Positions 7,613 to 15,363 of a DNA stretch of 17,328 nt are shown in pieces (within the stretch, counting starts at the first letter, position 1; every line of letters begins with the position of its first letter). Below the pieces are notes generated by a model, which ran no database searches, had not been told where the DNA came from, and was given only the letters and a program-made list of their open reading frames with translations. The DNA is from Spirochaetales bacterium (GTDB lineage Bacteria > Spirochaetota > Spirochaetia > Sphaerochaetales > Sphaerochaetaceae). The DNA lies in the NCBI GenBank assembly GCA_028723145.1, contig JAQYFM010000087.1, positions 1 through 17,328 of the forward strand, in the 5' to 3' direction. The translations under genes were made by a program, and so were the position numbers.

Positions 7613-8446
7613 CTAAATGTGCAAAAGAAGACCAATAGAGAGAGCAAGTAGAGCAGAAAAGATATTACTTGTTAGATTTACAATATCATTATCGAAGAAT
7701 TTTATTCCTCTTACTGCTCTTCTTTTTTTACCATTTTCATCAATTTCCTTCTCTGTCAGCTTTCCACTTTTCTCATCTAGATAGTGAACTTGGATAGTTC
7801 CTCCTAAAACACTATCAATTAAACAACCCGCGAAGCCAGAGGAGGCAACAAGTAAAGCTCCTGATAAATTTGCATTAAAGGTTGAATAGTAAAAGATTGC
7901 ATATAAAACTGAAGCAAGCATTGATGCAGCACACCCTAAAAGTGAAATTCCACCAGAAAGCCCCTTCTCAACTCTCTTTCCACTAACTATTGAAATAGGA
8001 TCATCCTTTGAAAGAACTCCAATATCTCCACCCCAAGTATCAGCACAAGCTTCAGCAAGTGAAGCTGTAAATACAATTAAGAAAATACTGTTTGTAGTTA
8101 ATCTATAAAGAATTATACTTATTAATGCAGGAAGCCCATTTGCAAGGACTTGCATGTAGTCACGTTTTCCACCTTTCTTTTGGATTTTATTAATACCTCT
8201 TACCTTCTTTGAGAGTTTTCCAATAAAGGCAGCACTAATTAGGAAGAATAGATACATCATTAATGCTGATGTACCCCCTAAAAACAGGCTCAAAAAACCC
8301 ATTACAAAGGCAGCGATTAACCCTGAAATTGTGAGCTGTTTAAGCTTATATGCAGTTGCTCCAATTAATGAAATCGCAAAAACAGATATTAACACCCTAT
8401 AAATTATAGGTAGAGAGAAGAATTGCTGATCAATATAAATTAACAT
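7613..8446 (-). CDS. DUF92 membrane protein, VTE6/TMEM19-like
   Basis: A 277-residue, multi-pass membrane protein. Its signature motifs are KRDYMQVLANG (94-104), EACADTWGGDIGVLS (132-146) and KGLSGGIS (161-168), all typical of DUF92/TMEM19. The plant and cyanobacterial member VTE6 is a phytyl-phosphate kinase that makes phytyl diphosphate; most bacterial members are uncharacterised. A charged loop (about residues 221-248) separates the last two hydrophobic stretches. The start codon overlaps the stop of the VTE5-like kinase by 7 nt (ATGTTAA), which points to coupled translation and consecutive steps. The role proposed here, the second phosphorylation of an isoprenoid alcohol, is an inference from VTE6 and the context. 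Confidence 0.8.
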   Translation of the reverse strand: MLIYIDQQFFSLPIIYRVLISVFAISLIGATAYKLKQLTISGLIAAFVMGFLSLFLGGTSALMMYLFFLISAAFIGKLSKKVRGINKIQKKGGKRDYMQVLANGLPALISIILYRLTTNSIFLIVFTASLAEACADTWGGDIGVLSKDDPISIVSGKRVEKGLSGGISLLGCAASMLASVLYAIFYYSTFNANLSGALLVASSGFAGCLIDSVLGGTIQVHYLDEKSGKLTEKEIDENGKKRRAVRGIKFFDNDIVNLTSNIFSALLALSIGLLLHI

Positions 8447-9087
8447 GCTAAAGCTCCGATTAATGCTGTAATAATTGGCACTGTAAGATTATCTAAGCCA
8501 AGTGGAGTAACAGACTCTAGGATTGTAGCACATAAAGCTAACAAAAGTGCAATTGGTAAAGAATATGAAAGGATTAATGCAATAATTAAAACAGTAATAA
8601 ACATTACAAAGCTTCCTTCATAACTCTTTGTTGCTCCAAAAGCAATGTATTTATGCTTTCCAACTTTAGAGCCAATTAATGCAGCAAGTCCATCACCATA
8701 GCCCATAGCTAATACACCTAAAATAACATCTGTATCTGTCATTACATTTTTGTATTTACAAAGAGTAAGAATTAATAGAGTAATTGGAAAGTAAATTAGT
8801 CCATTATCTCTTTTTCTATCACCCATGCCTAAATAGCGTCCAAATCCTCCATATACAAATACAGTGTTAATAATGATAAACATTATTGGACCTATTAAGG
8901 CATAGCTAAGAGTATTAAAACCATATATTAAAATAAATACCCAGTTTGAGACTGTAATATGAATTAGCTTTCTAACACTCTCAGCTCTTAAATGGCAAAA
9001 TTTATAAAGCAAGAATGCAATTAAAACTGTTGTACATACAAAAATTACAGATATAAATAAAGAGATAATGTTTTGGTCAATTACCAT
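8440..9087 (-). CDS. VTE5/dolichol-kinase-like CTP-dependent lipid alcohol kinase
   Basis: A 215-residue polytopic membrane protein with about six to seven hydrophobic segments. Conserved positions of the VTE5/SEC59 polyprenol kinase and CDP-alcohol cytidylyltransferase group are present: RKLIH (39-43), GYGDGLAALIGSKVG (129-143), KSYEGS (154-159), and a final E191 with GLDNLTVPI (197-205). Family enzymes use CTP to phosphorylate phytol, dolichol or diacylglycerol at the membrane. The length is close to bacterial VTE5 homologues. It overlaps DUF2207 upstream (ATGGTAA) and DUF92 downstream by 7 nt each. The substrate is unknown: phytol from host diet, farnesol, undecaprenol or diacylglycerol are all possible. 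It could instead be a phosphatidate cytidylyltransferase-like enzyme, which belongs to the same superfamily. Confidence 0.8.
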   Translation of the reverse strand: MVIDQNIISLFISVIFVCTTVLIAFLLYKFCHLRAESVRKLIHITVSNWVFILIYGFNTLSYALIGPIMFIIINTVFVYGGFGRYLGMGDRKRDNGLIYFPITLLILTLCKYKNVMTDTDVILGVLAMGYGDGLAALIGSKVGKHKYIAFGATKSYEGSFVMFITVLIIALILSYSLPIALLLALCATILESVTPLGLDNLTVPIITALIGALAC

Positions 9088-10919
9088 GAACGACCTCCAC
9101 CACCGCCAAATCCGCCACCAGAAAATCCTGAGGAACCTGAGAATGTCATTGAACCTCCTGTGCTCTTTCCTTCAAAACCACTTGTAATTAGTTTTGCTGT
9201 ATATCCACTATTAAAGCGTCTAAACATTCTTGAGTAGAACCAATAGTCAATAATCATATCAGTACCGGTATACCATGAGGCAGGAGTAAAGAACAGCCCT
9301 TCAAACTTCTTTGACCACTTATCTTCTAAGCCTAGTGCTATAGCATAGCTTAAGTTGTGGTAGTAGTATTCAGGATCTTGATCAATTAATGTCTTTAATT
9401 GGTCTATTTCAACCTTTTCAATAAATTCACGATAACCGAGTATTTCCTCAACTATCCTTTGACCATATTCACTTCGCTTTGTAATAAACTGTGCAAATAT
9501 TGCAGATAGAGGAATTACAATTGCAGAAATTAATGTTGATATTAAAACTAAAATAGGAGTACAGCGTGCAGTTATTGCAAATGAAAATTGAACTACACTG
9601 ACAACTAAAGCTAATGCTAGTAAAATAATACTAATTACAATCTTTACCCCACTACTAATTTCATGTTTTTTTGCAGCTGACCATATTAGAATAGAAGCAA
9701 CAGAGAAATATAAGATATTTACAATTACACTAAATATTGCAACATCCATATTTCCAAGGTTTATTACAACTGAACTTAAAATCGCAAAAAGAATACCAAA
9801 TAATGAAGCAAGATTTGATTTTCCTTCTGCTTTCTTATCCTTTAAAGATTGTTCTCCTTTGGAAAATCTCTTAACTAATGCAGGTTTAATATTATTTTGA
9901 AGTATTACTCCAAGCTTTGTTGATCCAATAGACTTTGTTGATAGCTCATCACCATTTAAGAATAGAGCATTAAATAGCACTAGTTCCTCTTTTGGTGCAT
10001 TTTCAGGCGTTTTAATTTTATGAAGGATAAAGTCTTTCTTTCTCTCTTCTATTTTAATACATCCTTTATCAGCCCAATAGAAAATCATAGCAGAAAAGTC
10101 TCTATCATCTGCAGATGAATCATAGATATAACCAACAGCTAAAGGTGATAAATTCTCAGGAGGATTAAACCTTGGAACTACTACAATAGGTTTATCAACA
10201 CCATACTTTTTATATAGATAGATTAAAATAAAGAGTAAAATAAGTGCTGATATTACTGTTACACAAAGACCTAATGCGGAGTAATCTTTAGGAACTCTTG
10301 CTCCCACAAAGTACCCTTCTTCCATCTCTGTTCGTAGTGTAATAGCTTCTCTCTCTTTTAATCCTGAAATAGTACCAGAAACAGTTGCTACTCCATCAAA
10401 AAGATATTTTCCTCTAGCAGTACTACTATAGTGCCCAGTTGTTAGATAAATTTTTTCTTTATCAATTGGCTTTGGGAAAGTAACTTTAAAATCTACATTG
10501 TTTATTTCACAATCCCAAGCATCACCAATGATGTTAAAGTAAAATTCATCGTAATCAGGATAAATATCTGCTCCAAGGTCATAACTATATGAAATAGTAT
10601 AATGCTTTCTCCCTTTTACAAGGGTATCAGCATCACCTATTTTCAATGAAATAAAGTCATTATTTTCTTCTCTATCCCATTTTTCATTCACACTGATATT
10701 CGAAAGAATGGCTCTAAAGCCATTTTCATAGTTAACTGGAATATCTCTATAAAATCCATGAGAAGGTGAAGTAAAGTACATATCGATGTCTTCAGTAACG
10801 TTGTAAACACGATTTTCTTGAACATCGATATTAACTGAATAATTTTCTATGTAAAAATTTTCAGCACTTAGAGTAAATACTGTTAGTAAAAATACTAAAA
10901 CAAAGATTAGTTTTTTCAT
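9081..10919 (-). CDS. DUF2207 membrane protein with Gly-rich tail
   Basis: A 612-residue protein. Residues 1-19 form a signal peptide (cleavage near LSA-EN). The extracytoplasmic DUF2207 domain (about 20-205) begins with the typical NFYIENYSVNIDVQENR and includes GFYRDIPVNY (55-64). A transmembrane segment lies at about 215-237, then a cytoplasmic part with FSAMIFYWADKGCIKIEE (275-292), four hydrophobic segments between about 370 and 478, and YAIALGLEDKW (525-535). The C-terminus is a Gly/Ser-rich stretch (587-612) ending in FGGGGGRSW. This family is often beside lemA; its function is unknown, with membrane stress or envelope roles usually suggested. It starts 6 bp after lemA with no obvious Shine-Dalgarno sequence, so coupling to lemA is likely. 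Confidence 0.88.
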   Translation of the reverse strand: MKKLIFVLVFLLTVFTLSAENFYIENYSVNIDVQENRVYNVTEDIDMYFTSPSHGFYRDIPVNYENGFRAILSNISVNEKWDREENNDFISLKIGDADTLVKGRKHYTISYSYDLGADIYPDYDEFYFNIIGDAWDCEINNVDFKVTFPKPIDKEKIYLTTGHYSSTARGKYLFDGVATVSGTISGLKEREAITLRTEMEEGYFVGARVPKDYSALGLCVTVISALILLFILIYLYKKYGVDKPIVVVPRFNPPENLSPLAVGYIYDSSADDRDFSAMIFYWADKGCIKIEERKKDFILHKIKTPENAPKEELVLFNALFLNGDELSTKSIGSTKLGVILQNNIKPALVKRFSKGEQSLKDKKAEGKSNLASLFGILFAILSSVVINLGNMDVAIFSVIVNILYFSVASILIWSAAKKHEISSGVKIVISIILLALALVVSVVQFSFAITARCTPILVLISTLISAIVIPLSAIFAQFITKRSEYGQRIVEEILGYREFIEKVEIDQLKTLIDQDPEYYYHNLSYAIALGLEDKWSKKFEGLFFTPASWYTGTDMIIDYWFYSRMFRRFNSGYTAKLITSGFEGKSTGGSMTFSGSSGFSGGGFGGGGGRSW

Positions 10920-10925
10920 AATTAA

Positions 10926-11477
10926 TTAAAACTTAACTTCAACTCTCTGCTTTGCAGCTTCTTCTACTTCAGCATAAGAAAGCTTTTTAAAACCAGTCAT
11001 TGATGCAACCAAATTAGAAGGGAACATCTCAACCTTACTATTCATTTGTTTAGCAATAGCATTGTAGTACTTTCTTGCATTTAATAAGCCTTTTTCAATT
11101 TCTGAAAGTTTTTGCTGTAAATCTAAGAAATTACTATTAGCCTTTAATTCAGGGTAGCTTTCAGAGAGTGCAAAGAGTGATTTAAGTGTGCCAGAAAGAA
11201 CATTATTTGCATTATCTCTTTCTTCCATGGTGGTTGCACTCATAGCACTATTACGAGCTTTAATAACAGCCTCTAATGTACTACTTTCGTGTTTAGCATA
11301 ACCTTTAACTGTTTCAACTAGGTTAGGAATTAAATCATATCTTTGCTTTAGGTGAACATCGATACCAGCATTTGCTTCTTCTGCTTGGTTTCTTAATTTT
11401 ACAAATGAGTTATAGGTAGAAATAAAATATATTACTACTAATGCGGCAATTACAAGAATTATAATCAATGCAGTCAT
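10926..11477 (-). CDS. lemA: LemA family protein
   Basis: A 183-residue protein with one N-terminal transmembrane helix (2-20) followed by a long helical domain. The family signature VHLKQRYDLIPNLVETVKGY (41-60) and the KARNSA segment (73-78) are present. The expected topology is a membrane anchor with the helical bundle in the cytoplasm or periplasm; the function of bacterial LemA is not settled. It is the first gene of the operon with DUF2207 and the two lipid-kinase-like genes. A GGAGG sits 6 nt upstream of the ATG. Confidence 0.93.
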   Translation of the reverse strand: MTALIIILVIAALVVIYFISTYNSFVKLRNQAEEANAGIDVHLKQRYDLIPNLVETVKGYAKHESSTLEAVIKARNSAMSATTMEERDNANNVLSGTLKSLFALSESYPELKANSNFLDLQQKLSEIEKGLLNARKYYNAIAKQMNSKVEMFPSNLVASMTGFKKLSYAEVEEAAKQRVEVKF

Positions 11478-11514
11478 AAATAACCTCCAACGTTTTATAA
11501 TACTGATACATTTG

Positions 11515-11543
11515 AGAATAATATTATTATATCATAGTGTCCA
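11515..11543 (-). promoter_or_regulatory. lemA: Possible lemA operon promoter
   Basis: TGGACA (5/6) and TATTCT (4/6) are 17 bases apart on the minus strand, with the -10 about 37 bases before the lemA ATG. The region is very AT-rich and holds several other TATAAT-like hexamers, so the exact promoter is uncertain. Confidence 0.35.
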
Positions 11544-11570
11544 TAAAAACATTACATTAGTCAAATTTCA

Positions 11571-11600
11571 TTGCATTGAAGCTATTTTTAGATGTATAAT
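11571..11600 (+). promoter_or_regulatory. argR: argR-pgi promoter
   Basis: A perfect -10 TATAAT at 11595-11600 is preceded at 18 bases by TTGCAT, a weak -35. The start point would fall near 11607, giving a leader of roughly 27 bases before the GTG. It is divergent from the lemA promoter within a 156-bp gap. Confidence 0.6.
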
Positions 11601-11603
11601 TTC

Positions 11604-11618
11604 TGTATATAAAATGCA
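11604..11618 (+). promoter_or_regulatory. argR: ARG-box-like operator over the argR start point
   Basis: TGTAT-ATAAA-ATGCA is a near-palindrome whose half sites resemble the ARG-box half site TGAAT. The centre is 5 bases instead of the usual 4. It lies directly at the predicted transcription start, where bound ArgR would block its own transcription. Autoregulation is common for ArgR, but this site is only a partial match. Confidence 0.35.
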
Positions 11619-11633
11619 TAAAGGAGCATAAAA

Positions 11634-12104
11634 GTGAGAGAACGACATAATCGTCTCAGCGTTGTTAAAGAAATTATCAAAAACAATAGGATAGATAACC
11701 AAGACACTCTCCTTGATTTACTAAAGGAAGAGGGTTTCAATGTCACTCAGGCTACTTTATCTAGAGATTTGAAGATGCTTAAAGTCGGAAAAATTTCAGA
11801 TGGCTGGTCTGGTTACTATTATTCACTTCCTGAAAATGATTTAGTTTCTGAATCAGAAAAAAGCTATATTCAGGATGTTAGAAGGGGTATCATTTCAATC
11901 GAGTTTTCTGGGAATGTAGGTGTAGTTAAAACTCGTCCAGGACATGCAAACAGTGTTGGATTTGCACTTGATGTATTAAATCTTCCAGAAATTCTTGGCT
12001 CAATTGCTGGTGATGACACTATCTTCTTAATTTTAAGAGAAGGAATGACTAAAGAAGATCTTCTCGAAAGCTTCCAAACACGAATCCCGGAAATCGATAA
12101 CTAA
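11634..12104 (+). CDS. argR: Arginine repressor ArgR
   Basis: A 156-residue protein of standard length. The N-terminal winged helix carries NVTQATLSRDLKMLKV (36-51), the DNA-recognition segment. The C-terminal oligomerisation and arginine-binding domain carries VVKTRPGHANSVGFALD (97-113) and IAGDDTIFLILR (123-134), where the paired Asp residues contact arginine in the hexamer. It starts at GTG with AAGGAG 7 nt upstream; no in-frame ATG would keep the N-terminal helix. It represses arginine biosynthesis or activates catabolism in the presence of arginine. It is followed by pgi after 13 bp and is likely cotranscribed, although no arginine gene is nearby. Confidence 0.95.
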   Translation: MRERHNRLSVVKEIIKNNRIDNQDTLLDLLKEEGFNVTQATLSRDLKMLKVGKISDGWSGYYYSLPENDLVSESEKSYIQDVRRGIISIEFSGNVGVVKTRPGHANSVGFALDVLNLPEILGSIAGDDTIFLILREGMTKEDLLESFQTRIPEIDN

Positions 12105-12117
12105 AGGAGTATACAAA

Positions 12118-13680
12118 ATGGAATTCAATAACCTTGATACTTTGAAGGCTTATCAAGAGCTTTCAAACAGTGCAAAATGTTCTGTTAAATCACTTCTTTC
12201 AAAAGAAAGAATTGAGAAATGTAACATTGCAGCTGGCGGAACATTAACTTACAACTATGCAGCTATGCCTGTTTCTGACGAGCAAGTTGAACTTTTACAA
12301 GCTTTAGCAGATGAAGATCAGCTTGTTGAGAAGTATAAAGCTATATTATCTGGTGAAGTAATGAACCCAGGTGAAAAGCGCTTAGTACTTCACCAGCTTA
12401 CTCGTGGCAACTGCCTTGATAAGCCAGTTTATGCAGATGGCGAAGAAAAAGGTGACTTTTATAAAACACAGCTTGAAAGAATTAAAGACTTCAGTGAAAA
12501 AGTTAGAAATGGCGTAATCAAAGGATCTACAGGTAAAGCATTTGACACAGTTTGCCAAATTGGTATCGGTGGTTCAGATTTAGGTCCAAGAGCTCTCTAT
12601 CTTGCACTTGCAGAGTACATCAACAACTCTCCTGTTAAGCATCTCAATGCTAAATTTATCTCCAATGTTGATCCAGATGATGCTGCTTCAGTTATCAGAA
12701 CTATCAACCCAGAAACTACTCTCTTTGTACTTGTTTCTAAATCAGGTACTACTCTTGAAACTCTTACAAACCAGATGCTTGTAACATCATCACTAAAAGG
12801 TGTTGATCCAGCTAAGCACCTTGTAGCTGTAACAAGTAAGACAAGCCCACTTGCTTCTAGTAAGGATGTTCTAGATGCATTCTTCATTGATGACTACATT
12901 GGTGGTAGATATAGTTCAACTAGTGCAGTTGGTGGTGTAATTCTTTCACTTGCGCTCGGTTTTGAAACTTTTGAAGAAATCCTAAAGGGTGCTCATGAAG
13001 CTGATATGAATGCTCTTGAAACAGATATTACAAAGAATGCAGCATTAATGGATGCATTAATTGGTGCATATCTTAGAAATGTATATAACTACCCTTCAAC
13101 AGCAATTCTTCCTTACTCACAGGCGCTTTCAAGATTCCCAGCTCACCTTCAACAGCTTGATATGGAGTCAAATGGTAAGCATGTAAATCGCTTTGGTGAG
13201 AAGTTAAATTATGTAACAGGTCCTGTTATTTTTGGCGAACCAGGCACAAATGGTCAGCACAGCTTCTATCAGCTCTTACACCAAGGTACAGATATCGTAC
13301 CTCTCCAGTTCATCGGTTTTAAAGAAAATCAGGCAGGAAGAGATATTGTTATTGAAGGTTCAACAAGCCAAGTAAAACTTAATGCTAACCTTGCAGCTCA
13401 GATCGTAGCATTTGCTCTAGGTAAAGATGATGAAAATCCTAATAAGGAATTTGACGGTGAAAGACCATCATCATTAATTTATGCAAATAAATTAACTCCA
13501 GCTGCACTTGGCGCTTTACTTGCTCACTTTGAAAATAAAGTAATGTTCCAAGGTTTTATTTGGAACCTTAACTCATTCGACCAAGAAGGTGTACAGCTTG
13601 GTAAGGTTCTTGCTAAGAAAGTTCTTAATGGTTGTCAGGGTGATGAAATCTTAAAAGCTTATGCAGATTTATTAATTTGA
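12118..13680 (+). CDS. pgi: Glucose-6-phosphate isomerase
   Basis: A 520-residue protein, within the normal range for bacterial PGI. Motifs in order are GIGGSDLGPRA (149-159), SKSGTTLET (207-215, phosphate-binding), GGRYSSTSAVG (262-272), QQLDMESNGK (345-354, with the catalytic Glu), GEPGTNGQHSFYQLLHQG (373-390, with the catalytic His381) and DQEGVQLGK near 493-501 (catalytic Lys). It interconverts glucose 6-phosphate and fructose 6-phosphate in the cytoplasm. AGGAG lies 8 nt before the ATG. It is transcribed behind argR and ends at a strong hairpin. Confidence 0.98.
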   Translation: MEFNNLDTLKAYQELSNSAKCSVKSLLSKERIEKCNIAAGGTLTYNYAAMPVSDEQVELLQALADEDQLVEKYKAILSGEVMNPGEKRLVLHQLTRGNCLDKPVYADGEEKGDFYKTQLERIKDFSEKVRNGVIKGSTGKAFDTVCQIGIGGSDLGPRALYLALAEYINNSPVKHLNAKFISNVDPDDAASVIRTINPETTLFVLVSKSGTTLETLTNQMLVTSSLKGVDPAKHLVAVTSKTSPLASSKDVLDAFFIDDYIGGRYSSTSAVGGVILSLALGFETFEEILKGAHEADMNALETDITKNAALMDALIGAYLRNVYNYPSTAILPYSQALSRFPAHLQQLDMESNGKHVNRFGEKLNYVTGPVIFGEPGTNGQHSFYQLLHQGTDIVPLQFIGFKENQAGRDIVIEGSTSQVKLNANLAAQIVAFALGKDDENPNKEFDGERPSSLIYANKLTPAALGALLAHFENKVMFQGFIWNLNSFDQEGVQLGKVLAKKVLNGCQGDEILKAYADLLI

Positions 13681-13700
13681 TAAAAAGAGTAAAAAGTATT

Positions 13701-13737
13701 AAGCCGCACCATTAATTTGATGCGGCTTTTATTATTA
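13701..13737. terminator. Bidirectional terminator between pgi and the dehydrogenase
   Basis: AAGCCGCA and TGCGGCTT form a perfect 8-bp stem around a 12-base loop, 20 bases after the pgi stop, and are followed by TTTTATTATTA on the plus strand. On the minus strand the stem is followed by AATACTTTTTAC, so it can also end the converging dehydrogenase transcript, whose stop codon overlaps the tail. Confidence 0.85.
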
Positions 13738-14499
13738 GAGTGATGAACCGAAGTCTGTTACGATTACTTGACCTGTAATTGGTCTTGAATCATCACTTGC
13801 AAGGAATAAAAGAATCTTTGCAACATCATCAGGCATACATGGCTGAACCTTTAAGTCAGCATGCTTAGCCATCTGTCCCATCATATCAGGATCTAATGTT
13901 GCTGGATTTAATTTCATTGTCATAGGAGTTACGATAGTTCCTGGACAAATTGAGTTACATCTAATTCCCTGACCAGCAAAGCGCATTGCAATGTGCTTAG
14001 TAAGTGAGATAACAGCACCCTTACTTGCTACATATGCAGCACCACCACAACCATAGTAGCCTGCAGCAGAATCTAGGTTAACAATAGAACCCTTTCCATG
14101 CTCCTTCATTACCTTTGTAGCTTCTCTAGAACAAAGCATTGTGCCCTTAGCATTGATTGAGTAAACCTTTTCGATATCCTCGAGAGTACACTTATCAATT
14201 GGCTTTAAGCCCTCTTCAAGAATACCAGCATTGTTAACAAGTACATCTACTGTTCCAAAGGTATCAACTGCTGCCTTAACCATGTTCTTTACATCTTCTT
14301 CATTACTAACATCACATCTAACAGCTAATACTTCACCACCATTAGCCTTAATCTTGTTAGCAACCTCTTCAAGCTTATCAACTCTTCTTGCTGTAATAAC
14401 TACCTTTGCACCCTCTGCTGCAAAAAGCTCAGCAGTTGCAGCACCTACTCCTGAGTTAGAACCAGTGATAATACATACTTTTCCATCTAATCTTTTCAT
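13735..14499 (-). CDS. Short-chain dehydrogenase/reductase (SDR), classical type
   Basis: A 254-residue classical SDR. TGSNSGVG (12-19) binds the cofactor; Arg38-Arg39 after the second strand favours NADP(H). NNAG is at 89-92, and the catalytic set is Asn116, Ser144, Tyr156 and Lys160 (YVASK). A CPGTIVTP segment follows, and the C-terminus ends VTDFGSSL. It should be a cytoplasmic tetramer that reduces or oxidises a carbonyl/alcohol; the substrate cannot be read from sequence. The ribosome binding site GGGAGG, 7 nt upstream, lies inside the right arm of the hairpin that ends the ABC operon, so translation may depend on that hairpin opening. There is no convincing separate promoter. Confidence 0.92.
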   Translation of the reverse strand: MKRLDGKVCIITGSNSGVGAATAELFAAEGAKVVITARRVDKLEEVANKIKANGGEVLAVRCDVSNEEDVKNMVKAAVDTFGTVDVLVNNAGILEEGLKPIDKCTLEDIEKVYSINAKGTMLCSREATKVMKEHGKGSIVNLDSAAGYYGCGGAAYVASKGAVISLTKHIAMRFAGQGIRCNSICPGTIVTPMTMKLNPATLDPDMMGQMAKHADLKVQPCMPDDVAKILLFLASDDSRPITGQVIVTDFGSSL

Positions 14500-14545
14500 A
14501 AAAAAGCCTCCCGTTTATGTAAGTATATACTTTTTCGGGAGGCTT
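14500..14545 (-). terminator. ABC-operon terminator that contains the SDR ribosome binding site
   Basis: AAGCCTCCCG (14504-14513) and CGGGAGGCTT (14536-14545) form a perfect 10-bp stem. On the minus strand the stem is followed by a T run that ends at the SDR start codon. It sits 20 bases after the ATPase stop codon and looks like an intrinsic terminator. The second arm contains the SDR's GGGAGG. The 22-base loop holds a 12-base perfect palindrome, AAGTATATACTT (14521-14532), that could form an inner stem or be an operator. Confidence 0.75.
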
Positions 14546-14565
14546 AATCGATATAAATTTATTTT

Positions 14566-15363
14566 TTATTTTGATAAAAGCATTGCATCATTAGCTTCTG
14601 TACTTCCACTTGCCTTTGAGAACATATCTAAAAGATCAGGAACAGTAAGCTTTTTCTTATCTTCACCAGAAATATCAACAACAATATGACCTGCATCCAT
14701 CATGATAAGTCTATTACCGTGAGTAATAGCATCTCTCATGTTATGAGTTACCATCATTGTTGTAAGATGGTTTTCTTCTACAACCTTATCAGACATAGCA
14801 AGAACCTTTTCAGCTGTCTTAGGGTCCAAAGCTGCTGTGTGTTCATCTAAGAGTAGTACTTTTGGCTTCTTTAAGGTTGCCATCAAAAGAGTAAGTGCTT
14901 GACGCTGTCCACCAGAGAGTAGACCAACCTTTGTAGTAAGTCTATCCTCAAGACCGAGGTTAAGTCCTTTTAGGGCTTGGTAGAACATCTCACGTTCATC
15001 CTTAGTAATACCCCATTTTAAACCTCTTCTTTGACCACGTCTTAATGCAAGAGCCATATTTTCTTCGATCATCATATTAGGATTTGTACCCTTCATAGGA
15101 TCTTGGAATACACGGCCAAGCATTGTAGCTCTTTTATAGTCTGGCATGTTTGTTAAATCAACACTATCTGCTTTGATAGTACCCTCATCTACGAAGAATA
15201 CACCAGCGATAGCATTTAGCATTGTTGATTTACCAGCACCATTACCGCCGATAACAGTAACGAAATCACCATCATTAAGTGTTAAGCTTAAGTTATCAAG
15301 TGCTAGCTTTGCATTAATAGTACCTTTATTAAAGGTCTTTGAAATATTCTTCAGCTCAAGCAT
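14566..15363 (-). CDS. ABC transporter ATP-binding protein (TrpZ-like)
   Basis: A 265-residue nucleotide-binding subunit. Walker A is GGNGAGKS (39-46), the Q-loop Gln is in VFQDP (85-89), the signature is LSGGQRQ (149-155), Walker B is VLLLDEHTAALD (169-180) and the switch His is in VTHN (205-208). All catalytic residues are intact. It powers the importer with the permease and binding protein upstream. Its ATG overlaps the permease stop by 8 nt (ATGCTTGA), with a GGGGG-type site in front. The EHTAALD form of the D-loop is typical of ATPases paired with PF04392 binding proteins. The substrate is not determined. Confidence 0.93.
   Translation of the reverse strand: MLELKNISKTFNKGTINAKLALDNLSLTLNDGDFVTVIGGNGAGKSTMLNAIAGVFFVDEGTIKADSVDLTNMPDYKRATMLGRVFQDPMKGTNPNMMIEENMALALRRGQRRGLKWGITKDEREMFYQALKGLNLGLEDRLTTKVGLLSGGQRQALTLLMATLKKPKVLLLDEHTAALDPKTAEKVLAMSDKVVEENHLTTMMVTHNMRDAITHGNRLIMMDAGHIVVDISGEDKKKLTVPDLLDMFSKASGSTEANDAMLLSK

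Noticed and set aside
14231..14689. Plus-strand open frame of 152 codons
   Set aside because: It is antisense to the well-supported SDR and ATPase genes and to the hairpin between them, has a low-complexity Ser/Thr/Ala composition, and has no ribosome binding site. It is a shadow frame.
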